NCBI GenBank assembly: GCA_964370965.1
Contig: CAYJLW010000012.1
Span: forward strand, 1-64,000
Source of the DNA: CAYJLW01 sp964370965
GTDB lineage: Bacteria > Actinomycetota > Acidimicrobiia > UBA2766
Direction: 5' to 3'
Length of the DNA stretch: 64,000 bases
The translations under genes and the position numbers were made by a program. How positions within the stretch are numbered: position 1 is the first letter of the stretch; each line of letters begins with the position of its first letter. This document shows positions 34,182 through 41,511 of the stretch, in pieces. The notes under the pieces are model-generated. The model saw nothing but the letters and a program-made list of their open reading frames with translations, searched no databases and was not told the DNA's origin.

Positions 34182-35173
34182 GCCGTTCCCTCGCCACCCC
34201 GTACCGCCGCCAGCGCACCGCCACGTTCGTGGGGGTGTGCGGCCTTGTCATCTTCGGGGGGCTCCTGTGGAGCTCCTTCGCGGGCTCCGGCCTCATCCGC
34301 GTGGGCGGTCAGTCCGTGCAGGCGATCTTCGACGAGGGCCTCAACCTCGTGCCCCGCTCCTCGGAGGTGAGGGTGCGCGGCCTCCCCGTCGGGCGGGTCG
34401 AGACTGTGGAGCTCCGCAACGGCAAGACCGTCGCCACGCTTCGTCTCGATTCGGGGGTCGAGCTGCGTGCGGATGCCACGGCCACGACGCGCCTCAAGAG
34501 CCTCCTGGGGGAGAAGTACGTGGACCTCAGCCCGGGCAAGTCGTCCCGCAAGCTCACCGGGCCGATCAACCGCACGAAGGTGGGCACCGACGTGAACCAG
34601 CTCGCCCGCGGGGCGCCCCCCAAGAAGAACAGCCGCCTCAGCCGGGCGGAGCTCTTCGACACGATCGAGGAGGCCGCCGCCGCCACGCCGGACGAGAAGG
34701 CGAGCATCCAGGCCCAGGTCCGGGACGTGCGCCGCATCACCGACGAGCTCGTGGCCGGCCAGGCGAGTCTGCTCCTCACGATCGACGACCTCGCGTCCCT
34801 CACGGACACCCTGCTGGCGTCCTCGGGCCCTCTCGGTGTGGCGCAGGCGAACGCTCTCGCGATCCAGCGACGTCTCGAGGAGGAACAGCGTCGCCTGCAG
34901 AAGGCCTTCGCCCGTGCGGACACGGCCGTGAAGATCATCCGGGGGATCCTCAACGGCCGCACCCGCGAGATCACCCTCGCCCTGGACCGCTTCGAGATCG
35001 TCTTCCGCCAGGGCAAGGAGGCCTTCGCCCTGTTCCGGGCGGGGGCCACGCTGCCCACGAAGATCTTCGGCCTCGGGCCCATCGGCCAGGCCGACACCCG
35101 CAAGCCGGGCCCGAACCCGCAACCCCCGGTTCCCTCCCACCCCCTCCCCCCAGACCCGCCCGGCGAAGAGTGA
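34178..35173 (+). CDS. MlaD/Mce family substrate-binding protein 1
   Basis: 331 residues, GTG start inside the previous stop. One N-terminal transmembrane anchor, then the Mce/MlaD domain (about 40-125; VRVRGLPVGRVETVEL and LLGEKYVDLSPG), then a long helical region and a Pro-rich end. Mce proteins form hexameric rings or tubes that carry lipids or sterols across the envelope. The role in this organism and the substrate are unknown. Confidence 0.85.
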   Translation: MSRSLATPYRRQRTATFVGVCGLVIFGGLLWSSFAGSGLIRVGGQSVQAIFDEGLNLVPRSSEVRVRGLPVGRVETVELRNGKTVATLRLDSGVELRADATATTRLKSLLGEKYVDLSPGKSSRKLTGPINRTKVGTDVNQLARGAPPKKNSRLSRAELFDTIEEAAAATPDEKASIQAQVRDVRRITDELVAGQASLLLTIDDLASLTDTLLASSGPLGVAQANALAIQRRLEEEQRRLQKAFARADTAVKIIRGILNGRTREITLALDRFEIVFRQGKEAFALFRAGATLPTKIFGLGPIGQADTRKPGPNPQPPVPSHPLPPDPPGEE

Positions 35174-35183
35174 GGTCGCGAGC

Positions 35184-36149
35184 ATGAAGCACCGCAACAT
35201 CGCCTTCACGTTCACGATCGTCCTCGTCTACACGGCGGCCGCCGCCGTCCTCGCCGGCTGGCTGGCCGTGCGGGCCTCCAACGGCGGCCTCTTCAAGGGG
35301 GCGTCGGCGTCCTACCGGGTGATCGTGCCCACCGCCCCCGCCGTGGAAGCGTCCAAGACGGAGATCGTGAGCCAATCCGGCGTCCGGGTGGGGGTCGTCA
35401 CGGGTGTGGCCGCGCACCCCAAGGGTGTCCTGCTCGACCTCAAGATCACCGGGCACGTCGTCGTGGGCACGGACGCCAGCGCCGAGGTCGTGATCAAGAA
35501 CGTCGTGGGCGAGAAGTCCGTGATGCTCCATGCCGGCTCCGGCAAGACCCCCGAGGCCAAGAACGGGGCCCTGCTCCGCTACGGCGGCGCCGGCAAAGCC
35601 CTGGAGCCCGACGAGGCCCTCGACCCCGTGAAGCGGGCGATCGGTACGTCCCAGGACAAGAACCTGAAGGACTTCTTCGCCGAGCAGAAGACGGTGCTGT
35701 CGAGCGCGGCCCAGGACGCCGAGGCGATCCTGGTGAGCATCCAGGAGCTCACCGCCGTGCTCTCCGAGCAGGACGCCGCCCTCTCGAATCTCTCGCGCCG
35801 CACCTCGGAGCTCGTGAACTCCCTTTCCGCGCACGGCGAGGACATCCAGAGCCTCGCTGCGGAGGCGGCGGCCCTCTCCGGGGAGATCCGCCGACTCCTC
35901 GACCAGGAGCTCGACACGCTCGACCGGGGCTTCGGCCTCGCCGCGGACACGCTCATGCTGCTGGCAGGCCGCCAGAAGGAGATGAACACGATCCTCGCCC
36001 GCCTCCCCAAGCTCGCCAAGCGCACCCAGGAGGCCACGGACCTCCTCGTGCGCCTCCTCCACAACGAGGGCGACACATGGGTCGACGTCGGGGTGCGCAA
36101 CCTCCCGGACCTTGAGGAGACCCTGGCCATCCTGAAGGAGATGGACTAG
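35184..36149 (+). CDS. MlaD/Mce family substrate-binding protein 2
   Basis: 321 residues, ATG 10 bases after the previous gene with GTGAGG upstream. N-terminal anchor (about 8-30), a Mce domain (SGVRVGVVTGVAAH and NVVGEKSVML) and a helical coiled region of about 180 residues rich in Leu, Glu and Arg that would extend a tube. The stop shares one base with the next start. Confidence 0.85.
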   Translation: MKHRNIAFTFTIVLVYTAAAAVLAGWLAVRASNGGLFKGASASYRVIVPTAPAVEASKTEIVSQSGVRVGVVTGVAAHPKGVLLDLKITGHVVVGTDASAEVVIKNVVGEKSVMLHAGSGKTPEAKNGALLRYGGAGKALEPDEALDPVKRAIGTSQDKNLKDFFAEQKTVLSSAAQDAEAILVSIQELTAVLSEQDAALSNLSRRTSELVNSLSAHGEDIQSLAAEAAALSGEIRRLLDQELDTLDRGFGLAADTLMLLAGRQKEMNTILARLPKLAKRTQEATDLLVRLLHNEGDTWVDVGVRNLPDLEETLAILKEMD

Positions 36150-37138
36150 TGGGCCGCCGTGTCAGGGTCCTGGCCACCGCCGTCGCCGGCTGCCTGCTCG
36201 TCCTGGGCGGCCTCCTCGCGATGATGACCCCGGGAGGCGGCACACAGCGCGTCGAGGCGCACTTCGCCAACGTGCTCGGCCTCGTGAACCGCAGCACCGT
36301 CCTCTACAAGGGCGTGCGGGTGGGTGAGATCTCCCGAATCGACCCCCTGGGCCGTACGGGCAACCGGGCGAAGCTCACCGTCACCTTCGAGCAGGGCAGC
36401 GAGATCGACCTCCGCAAGGACGCCGCCGTGGCGCTGCGCCTCAAGACCGTCCTGGGCGAGCTGTACCTCGACCTCGACCCCGGGAAGTCCTCGGAGCCCC
36501 TCGAGGGGCCGATCACGCGCACCCACACCGACATCAGCCTGGACCGTCTCATCTACAGCGGCGCGGACATGATCACGGACCTGCAGGACTCCGATGCGGT
36601 GCAGGTGATGATCGTGCAGTCCCGCGAGCTCATCGAGACCTCGGGCGGGGACGTCACCGCAGTCGCCGCCAACACGAAGACGCTCGCCGACGGCCTCGCC
36701 GACCGCAGCGACGAGATCGGTCGCATCATCGCCAACCTCGACCAGATCACGGCGGCGAGCGAGGGTCGCTCCGACGCCCTCGGCGCCGCGCTCGCACAGG
36801 CGGCGGCGGCACTCGCGGACGTGCGGAACCTGCTCGTGCGCAACCGGGCCCGGATCGACCAACTCGTGCGGACGGTCCGCAAGGTCGTGGACGCCAGTGA
36901 CCTCGCCGAGGTCGATGCCCAGCTCGCCCAGGCGCCCCGGTACCTCGACCAGATCTACAGCGGCATCCGCACGGTGAACGCCGTGCTCAACCACGACGTC
37001 CCCGCTCTCGGCATCCTGCCGGGCCTGCCCACGTCGGCGGCCCAGGACTTCTACGCCGAGGTCGAGAAGTGGGGGAAGAACCCGGTCATGCGCAAGATCC
37101 TCATCGCTGTCCTCCAGAGCTACCTGGGCCACAAGTAG
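36149..37138 (+). CDS. MlaD/Mce family substrate-binding protein 3
   Basis: 329 residues, GTG start overlapping the previous stop by one base. Anchor at about 6-25, Mce domain (STVLYKGVRVGEISRID, KTVLGELYLDLDPGKS), then a long helical segment and a globular end (GILPGLPTSAAQDFYAEVEKW). Three Mce proteins rather than the six of mycobacterial operons. TetR follows after 10 bases. Confidence 0.85.
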   Translation: MGRRVRVLATAVAGCLLVLGGLLAMMTPGGGTQRVEAHFANVLGLVNRSTVLYKGVRVGEISRIDPLGRTGNRAKLTVTFEQGSEIDLRKDAAVALRLKTVLGELYLDLDPGKSSEPLEGPITRTHTDISLDRLIYSGADMITDLQDSDAVQVMIVQSRELIETSGGDVTAVAANTKTLADGLADRSDEIGRIIANLDQITAASEGRSDALGAALAQAAAALADVRNLLVRNRARIDQLVRTVRKVVDASDLAEVDAQLAQAPRYLDQIYSGIRTVNAVLNHDVPALGILPGLPTSAAQDFYAEVEKWGKNPVMRKILIAVLQSYLGHK

Positions 37139-37148
37139 GGTCGGGGCC

Positions 37149-37754
37149 GTGAGCGGCCCGGAGCGACGGATCGTGGCGGCGGCCCTGGAGTGCTTCGGCC
37201 GGCGGGGCATCGCCCGCACCACCATGGAGGACGTCGCCCGCGTGGCCGGGCTCTCACGGGCCACCCTCTACCGCTACTACCCCAACCGGGACGCGGTCCT
37301 GGCGGCGACGATCCGCTCCGAGGCCGCCCGGCTGCTGGGGACCCTGGGGAGCGCCGCTGCTCGGGGTGGAGACGTGGGGGAGGCGCTCTCGCGCGTTCTG
37401 CACACGCTCCAGGGGGAGTTCGCCGCCCACGACGTCCTCCGCCGTGTTCTCGAGACAGAGCCCGAGTTGCTCCTTCCCCGCCTCTCCACGGAGTCCCGGG
37501 CGGTCGTTGCCATGCTGGGGGCCTTCGTGGGACCGATGCTCGAGGGGGCGACGGCGGCGGGCGAGCTTCCCGCCACCGACGCGGCGATGACGGCGGAGTT
37601 CGTGGGACGCATGCTGCTCTCCTTCGCCCTCAACGGCATCGGCCCCCTCGGCCCCCGGGATCTCGACGAATGCCGCGATGTGGTCGCTTTCGAGGTGCTG
37701 GGGGGCCTCCAGGCGGGGCCTCCGCGCCCTCCGGGGGGTCGTCCTTCGGCCTGA
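37149..37754 (+). CDS. TetR family transcriptional regulator at the end of the mce operon
   Basis: 201 residues, GTG start. N-terminal helix-turn-helix (GIARTTMEDVARVAGLSRATLYRYYPNRDAVLAA, about 20-53), then a ligand-binding domain of about 140 residues with no recognised ligand. In line with the mce genes, 10 bases after the third. Mce operons are often controlled by such regulators (Mce1R, Mce3R and others), so it probably represses this unit, perhaps through the inverted repeat at 32419. Confidence 0.85.
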   Translation: MSGPERRIVAAALECFGRRGIARTTMEDVARVAGLSRATLYRYYPNRDAVLAATIRSEAARLLGTLGSAAARGGDVGEALSRVLHTLQGEFAAHDVLRRVLETEPELLLPRLSTESRAVVAMLGAFVGPMLEGATAAGELPATDAAMTAEFVGRMLLSFALNGIGPLGPRDLDECRDVVAFEVLGGLQAGPPRPPGGRPSA

Positions 37755-37773
37755 CACGGGGCGTTTCCGCAGG

Positions 37774-37787
37774 TCACACGCGTGTGA
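37774..37787. promoter_or_regulatory. 14-bp perfect palindrome TCACACGCGTGTGA, candidate operator
   Basis: A perfect dyad 20 bases after the stop of the TetR at 37149 and about 220 bases before the -35 at 38008. Ligand unknown. Confidence 0.4.
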
Positions 37788-38007
37788 TTCCAGATCGAGT
37801 CATTGCGTTGGCGCAGGTCAGAGGTCATGTTCGGGGTTTCTTGCGCTCTGGCGGGGCGGGCTGCTCTCCGGGGAGGTGGGGCCCCGGGACAACTCGCACT
37901 CTGACATGGGATTCCTTCGGATCGATGTCTTACTTGCGGCGTTAGTGCTGTACGGGCGGTTACGGGCGATTGTCGGGCTTCCTGGGGTCCCCTTCCCGGG
38001 TCGTGTT

Positions 38008-38036
38008 TTGACCGCGGCGGTGGGGTCTCTTAGGGT
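38008..38036 (+). promoter_or_regulatory. Promoter TTGACC-N17-TAGGGT upstream of the transglycosylase
   Basis: -35 TTGACC at 38008-38013 and -10 TAGGGT at 38031-38036 with the ideal 17-base spacer: the best sigma-70-type promoter in the window. Confidence 0.6.
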
Positions 38037-38402
38037 GCCCGTCATGCCCGCCGGCCTACGGGCCCCGGTCGGTCCCCTCCCCAGGGACACCACGCCCGGG
38101 CGATCCGTGACCGACGTGAGCCGCCTCTCTCCGGCTGGCACAGGGGCCCGTCAAGGGCGCCAGCAAGGAACAGGCGGCGGCCGTCCCCCGCGAAGGAGCG
38201 GGGAGAACGGTCTCCCCCGCCGACCCCGAAACCGGGCGCGTTGCACCTCTGTGACGCCGGATGCCCTCGTCTACATCGGGTCGGCTGCGTTTGCCATCGG
38301 TTGGGCAGGCATGAGCGAAAGCCGTTCGTGCGACATCCAGAGGCAGTCGCTGCCGTGCGTGCCAACGCGCGGTTGCGGCCGTCCGAAGGAGCTGACATCC
38401 CA

Positions 38403-38942
38403 GTGGAGTACCTCACTACCAGCGTTCCTCCCCGAGCGCGCCGCCGCACCCGTACCCGCCGCCTCGGCGTCGTCGGGACGATCGTCCTGACGGCCCTCGC
38501 CCTCGCAGTCGAACTCGCCTTCGGCACCCCGGGCGTAGCAGTCGCGGCTCCCAAGGCATCTGTCGCCCAGAAGGCCGTCTCGGGTCGGCGCGGCGGCAAC
38601 CGCCGGCGCGGCCGCCGGCGCGGTCGCAGCGGCGGCCGTCGCGTGGCTGACGCCAACGCCGTGGCCCACGGCCAGTTCCTGATCGAAGCCGGCCGGCGCT
38701 TCGGCGTGGACGCGAACTGGCTCGCCGGGATCATGCTCTGCGAGAGCGGCGGGAACGCCCGCTCCCGCACGGGCAAGTACCACGGCCTCTTCCAGTTCAC
38801 GCAGGGCCTCTTCGCCGCGCAGGCGGGCAACGCCGGCTTCCCCGGGGCGTCGATCTACGACCCCCGTGCCCAGGCGCACACGGCGGCGATGCTGATCTCC
38901 CGCGGGCAGATCCGCCGCTGGCCGGTCTGCGGCCGCGGGTAG
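38403..38942 (+). CDS. Secreted lytic transglycosylase-like (Rpf/SLT fold) protein
   Basis: 179 residues from the GTG at 38403; GAAGGAG lies 11 bases upstream. N-terminal signal anchor (about 22-45, ending AVAAP), an Arg/Gly-rich stretch (SGRRGGNRRRGRRRGRSGG), then a small lysozyme-like domain with LAGIMLCESGGNARSRTGKY and HGLFQFTQGLF; the catalytic Glu is near residue 117. Such domains cleave peptidoglycan glycan strands; Rpf proteins of actinobacteria share the fold and promote resuscitation. The long leader suggests post-transcriptional control. No LysM or other anchor domain. Confidence 0.82.
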   Translation: MEYLTTSVPPRARRRTRTRRLGVVGTIVLTALALAVELAFGTPGVAVAAPKASVAQKAVSGRRGGNRRRGRRRGRSGGRRVADANAVAHGQFLIEAGRRFGVDANWLAGIMLCESGGNARSRTGKYHGLFQFTQGLFAAQAGNAGFPGASIYDPRAQAHTAAMLISRGQIRRWPVCGRG

Positions 38943-39036
38943 CCCGGAGTCCGCTTCACGGCGTGGCGGTGGGTGCGCCCGTGCGGGAGACACCGTACCG
39001 AGCGCACCCGCCGTTCGCGTCCGGGGACACAAACGC

Positions 39037-39065
39037 TTGTCGTGAGACAAAGGAGGCGGTACCGT
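39037..39065 (+). promoter_or_regulatory. Promoter TTGTCG-N17-TACCGT with overlapping dyad operators, upstream of TetR
   Basis: -35 TTGTCG (39037-39042) and -10 TACCGT (39060-39065), 17-base spacer. The -35 is itself half of a dyad TTGTC-GTGA-GACAA (39037-39050), and TGTC-A-GACA at 39071-39079 repeats the same half-sites near the expected transcript start. This is the geometry of an autorepressor. Confidence 0.55.
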
Positions 39066-39105
39066 CTCGCTGTCAGACACGAATGCGAATCGGGGGATCC
39101 CGCAC

Positions 39106-39774
39106 GTGTCCTCGAGAGAGCAGCGACGCCGGCGCGCAAGCGCGGATGAGGCCCACGTCCACATCGTGGACGCGGCTGCGGCGTGCTACGCGCGCCGGGG
39201 CGTCGCCCGGACCACGATGGATGACGTCGCCCGCGAAGCGGGCTGTGGCCGGGCCACTCTCTACCGCCACTTCCGTACCCGCCGCGACCTCGGTCTTGCC
39301 GTACTCGCCCAGGAGACAGTGCGGTTCCTGGGTCACATGGAGGTTCGCCTCGGCGCCGCCCGGTCGCTGCACGACGTCGTCGTGACGTCATTCGTCGACG
39401 GGGCCGCCGCCTACGAGGGCCACCATCTCCTCCAGATGATGGAGCGCATCGAACCCCATCTCCTCCTGCCCGCCGTCGCCGTCCCGGAGAGCCCCGTCCT
39501 CTCCGCGCTCACGGAGTTCCTCCGGCCCCACGTCGAGCGCCACGCCGGCGACAGCGCCCTCGCCCGCCGGTCGCCGCGGCGTTTCGCCGCCTGGATAGCG
39601 AGAGCGGCCCTGTCCTACACGCTGTCGCCCTCGCCCTTCGTGGATCTCGGCGACGAAGCGTCCGTGGGGCGATTCGTGTCCAGACACTTCGGCGCCGCCC
39701 CCGCGACGTCGGACTCCGACACGAGCACGACGACAACCGACAGCACCACGACACTGGAGGCACCACCCAGGTGA
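39106..39774 (+). CDS. TetR family transcriptional regulator, probably autoregulated
   Basis: 222 residues, GTG at 39106. HTH region CYARRGVARTTMDDVAREAGCGRATLYRHF (about 28-58), a C-terminal ligand-binding domain and a Ser/Thr/Asp-rich end. Upstream TTGTC/GACAA half-sites overlap its promoter. The stop overlaps a 23-codon reading frame (39771), suggesting the lost partner gene was co-transcribed. Confidence 0.85.
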   Translation: MSSREQRRRRASADEAHVHIVDAAAACYARRGVARTTMDDVAREAGCGRATLYRHFRTRRDLGLAVLAQETVRFLGHMEVRLGAARSLHDVVVTSFVDGAAAYEGHHLLQMMERIEPHLLLPAVAVPESPVLSALTEFLRPHVERHAGDSALARRSPRRFAAWIARAALSYTLSPSPFVDLGDEASVGRFVSRHFGAAPATSDSDTSTTTTDSTTTLEAPPR

Positions 39775-39842
39775 CGGACGAGGCCCGCCACGTCGCCTTC
39801 GGCGGGGAGTACCGGGTGATGCAGGAGACCGTCCCCTCGTAG
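39771..39842 (+). pseudogene. 23-codon remnant resembling a ferritin-like diiron oxygenase
   Basis: A GTG overlapping the TetR stop (GTGA) opens a 23-residue frame ending TAG. It contains DEARHVAFGGEYR, which carries an E-x-x-H and resembles the second diiron helix of ferritin-like/AurF-type oxygenases. Too short to fold alone; most likely the surviving end of a deleted gene, possibly a small peptide. The assignment rests on one motif. Confidence 0.3.
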
Positions 39843-39864
39843 GGCGCCTGCCGAGCGCCCCGGC

Positions 39865-39870
39865 TACCGT
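39865..39870 (+). promoter_or_regulatory. Candidate -10 (TACCGT) for leaderless MarR-like gene
   Basis: TACCGT ends 7 bases before the GTG at 39878; no Shine-Dalgarno. Confidence 0.4.
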
Positions 39871-39877
39871 CACGGGC

Positions 39878-40468
39878 GTGACCGACGGGCGCTTCCTCGT
39901 CCTGCATGCCCTGCGCATCACCGGCCTCGCCGGTGCAGACCGCCTGGGCGGTGTCACCGGCCTCGCTTCGGCGGACGCCGCCGCGGTCCTGGGCGAGCTC
40001 GCCGCCGAGGGGCTGGTGGGGGAGCGGAGCGGCCGGCTCGCCGGTTTCGTGCTCACCGCAGCGGGCCGCCAAGCCTACGACGCTCTCGCGGCGGCGGAAC
40101 GGGAGGCCCTCCCGCTCGACGACGTCACAGCGGGATACGAGCAGTTCCTGTCGATGAACGCCGGCTTCCTCCGCCTCGCGTCCGCCTGGCAGCGGCGCGA
40201 GGCGCGCGACCCGGGCTGGGAACTCGTCGACCGTCTCGGTGAGCTCCACGACAGGCTCATGGTGATCTGCGCCCGCCTGGAGGGAGCAGCCGACCGCTTC
40301 GGCTGCTATCGGCCCCGGTTCCGCCGTGCTCTCGGGCGCCTCCGCGAAGGCGACGAGCCCTGGTTCGCGGGGCACACGCTGGACAGCTACCACACCGTCT
40401 GGTTCCAGCTCCATGAGGACCTCCTCGCCACTCTCGGCCTCGAACGCGGCTCCGAAGGCGAGAGATAG
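39878..40468 (+). CDS. MarR-like winged-helix transcriptional regulator
   Basis: 196 residues, GTG start. The first 75 residues fit a winged helix (ASADAAAVLGELAAEGLVGERS then LTAAGRQAY, the wing motif of MarR/PadR proteins). The C-terminal 120 residues are helical and charged, without a recognised domain, unlike a standard MarR dimerisation helix pair. No operon partner. Family call moderate, target unknown. Confidence 0.6.
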   Translation: MTDGRFLVLHALRITGLAGADRLGGVTGLASADAAAVLGELAAEGLVGERSGRLAGFVLTAAGRQAYDALAAAEREALPLDDVTAGYEQFLSMNAGFLRLASAWQRREARDPGWELVDRLGELHDRLMVICARLEGAADRFGCYRPRFRRALGRLREGDEPWFAGHTLDSYHTVWFQLHEDLLATLGLERGSEGER

Positions 40469-40475
40469 CCCGGAC

Positions 40476-40519
40476 CTTGGAGGCCCGGCACCGACGCGCG
40501 TCGGTCCTGGGCCTCCAAG
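40476..40519 (+). terminator. Long hairpin after the MarR-like gene
   Basis: Stem CTTGGAGGCCC (40476-40486) with GGGCCTCCAAG (40509-40519), continued inward by ACCGACG/CGTCGGT with one mismatch and one G-U pair. Eight bases after the stop; no T-run. Confidence 0.6.
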
Positions 40520-40563
40520 AGTCGTCACGCCGAGAGCGAGGCCGGGACCGCCGTTTGCGACGT

Positions 40564-40597
40564 CCGGGAACGGGGGGAGAGCCCGCTCCCCTTCCGG
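40564..40597. repeat. GC palindrome upstream of dapA
   Basis: GGGGAG (40574-40579) and CTCCCC (40586-40591) with outer CCGG arms at 40564-40567 and 40594-40597. Related in layout to the palindromes at 30061 and 32245. It sits just ahead of the dapA -10. Confidence 0.45.
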
Positions 40598-40600
40598 CAG

Positions 40601-40606
40601 TAGACT
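40601..40606 (+). promoter_or_regulatory. Candidate -10 (TAGACT) for leaderless dapA transcript
   Basis: TAGACT ends 8 bases before the dapA ATG, followed by CGCCCACC, almost the same spacer as at ylxP (CGCCCAC). Confidence 0.45.
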
Positions 40607-40614
40607 CGCCCACC

Positions 40615-41511
40615 ATGGACGGCCCCTTTGGTGACGTCGTCACCGCCATGATCACCCCGATGCGCGACGACTTCGCGCTCGACCTCGACGGTGCCCGCGA
40701 GCTGGCGGAGCACCTCCTCGCCCACGGCTCCGACGCCCTCGTCGTCTCCGGCACGACGGGCGAGTCCCCGACCCTGTCGGTGGGCGAGAAGCTCGACCTC
40801 TTCGGCGCCGTCGTCGATGCCGTCCGGGGCGGAGCCAAGGTGATCGCGGGGACGTCGAGCTACGACACCGCCGAGTCCGTCCGACTCACCGCCGCCGCCA
40901 CCTCCGCCGGTGTCGACGGGATCCTCGCCGTCACCCCCTACTACAGCCGGCCCCCCCAGCGAGGCCTCCTCACGCACTTCACGGCCATCGCCGACGCCAC
41001 CGACAGGCCCGTGCTCCTCTACGACGTCCCCGGGCGCACGGGCCGCGCGATCGAGACCGCCACCATGGCCCGCCTCGCCGAGCACCCGCGCATCGTGGGT
41101 GTGAAGGACGCCACGGGCTCACCGGTGAACGTCTCCCGGACCAGGGCTGCCTGCGGCGACGCCTTCGCCGTGTACTCCGGAGACGACGCCATGACCCTGC
41201 CCTACCTCGCCGTGGGTGCCTGCGGGGTCGTGAGCGTGGCTTCACATGTCTGCGGCGCCCAGATCGGCGAGATGATCCGGGCACACCGCTCCGGCCAGGT
41301 GGAGGCCGCCCGCAAGCTTCACGACGAGCTCCTGGCCGTCTTCCAGGTGCTGTTCGAGGACAGCTCACCCATCCCCGTGAAAGCCGCCGTGGGCATGCTC
41401 GGCCTGCCCGCAGGCCCGCCCCGGCCACCGTTGGCGCCCATCGAGGACGGTCTCGCCGACAAGGTCGCCCGCACGATCGCCCCGTACCGCGCCCCGGCCG
41501 GTCCGGCGTGA
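40615..41511 (+). CDS. dapA: 4-hydroxy-tetrahydrodipicolinate synthase
   Basis: 298 residues, ATG. Condenses pyruvate and aspartate semialdehyde, first step of the DAP/lysine branch. TIM barrel with VSGTTGESPTLS, VTPYYSRPPQRGL, YDVPGRTG (Tyr and Arg) and the Schiff-base Lys in VGVKDAT. Feeds dapB. GTGA overlap with rnj, a pairing conserved in actinobacteria. Confidence 0.97.
   Translation: MDGPFGDVVTAMITPMRDDFALDLDGARELAEHLLAHGSDALVVSGTTGESPTLSVGEKLDLFGAVVDAVRGGAKVIAGTSSYDTAESVRLTAAATSAGVDGILAVTPYYSRPPQRGLLTHFTAIADATDRPVLLYDVPGRTGRAIETATMARLAEHPRIVGVKDATGSPVNVSRTRAACGDAFAVYSGDDAMTLPYLAVGACGVVSVASHVCGAQIGEMIRAHRSGQVEAARKLHDELLAVFQVLFEDSSPIPVKAAVGMLGLPAGPPRPPLAPIEDGLADKVARTIAPYRAPAGPA

Larger units (their letters stand above)
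37755..38402. other. Intergenic region and long leader of the transglycosylase gene
   Basis: 648 bases without a convincing gene. A perfect 14-bp palindrome lies at 37774-37787 and a good promoter at 38008-38036. From the promoter to the GTG at 38403 there are about 360 transcribed bases. A leaderless frame from 38044 to 38490 is open but has no conserved features and overlaps the real gene. Confidence 0.55.

Noticed and set aside
37755..38402. c-di-AMP (ydaO-type) riboswitch before the transglycosylase
   Set aside because: Expected from gene context, but the conserved core segments (for example the AGCTAAC-containing strand) are not present.
38044..38490. Leaderless open frame of 148 codons after the promoter at 38008
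   Set aside because: No conserved motif, unusual composition, and it overlaps the start of the transglycosylase by 88 bases; more likely an untranslated leader.
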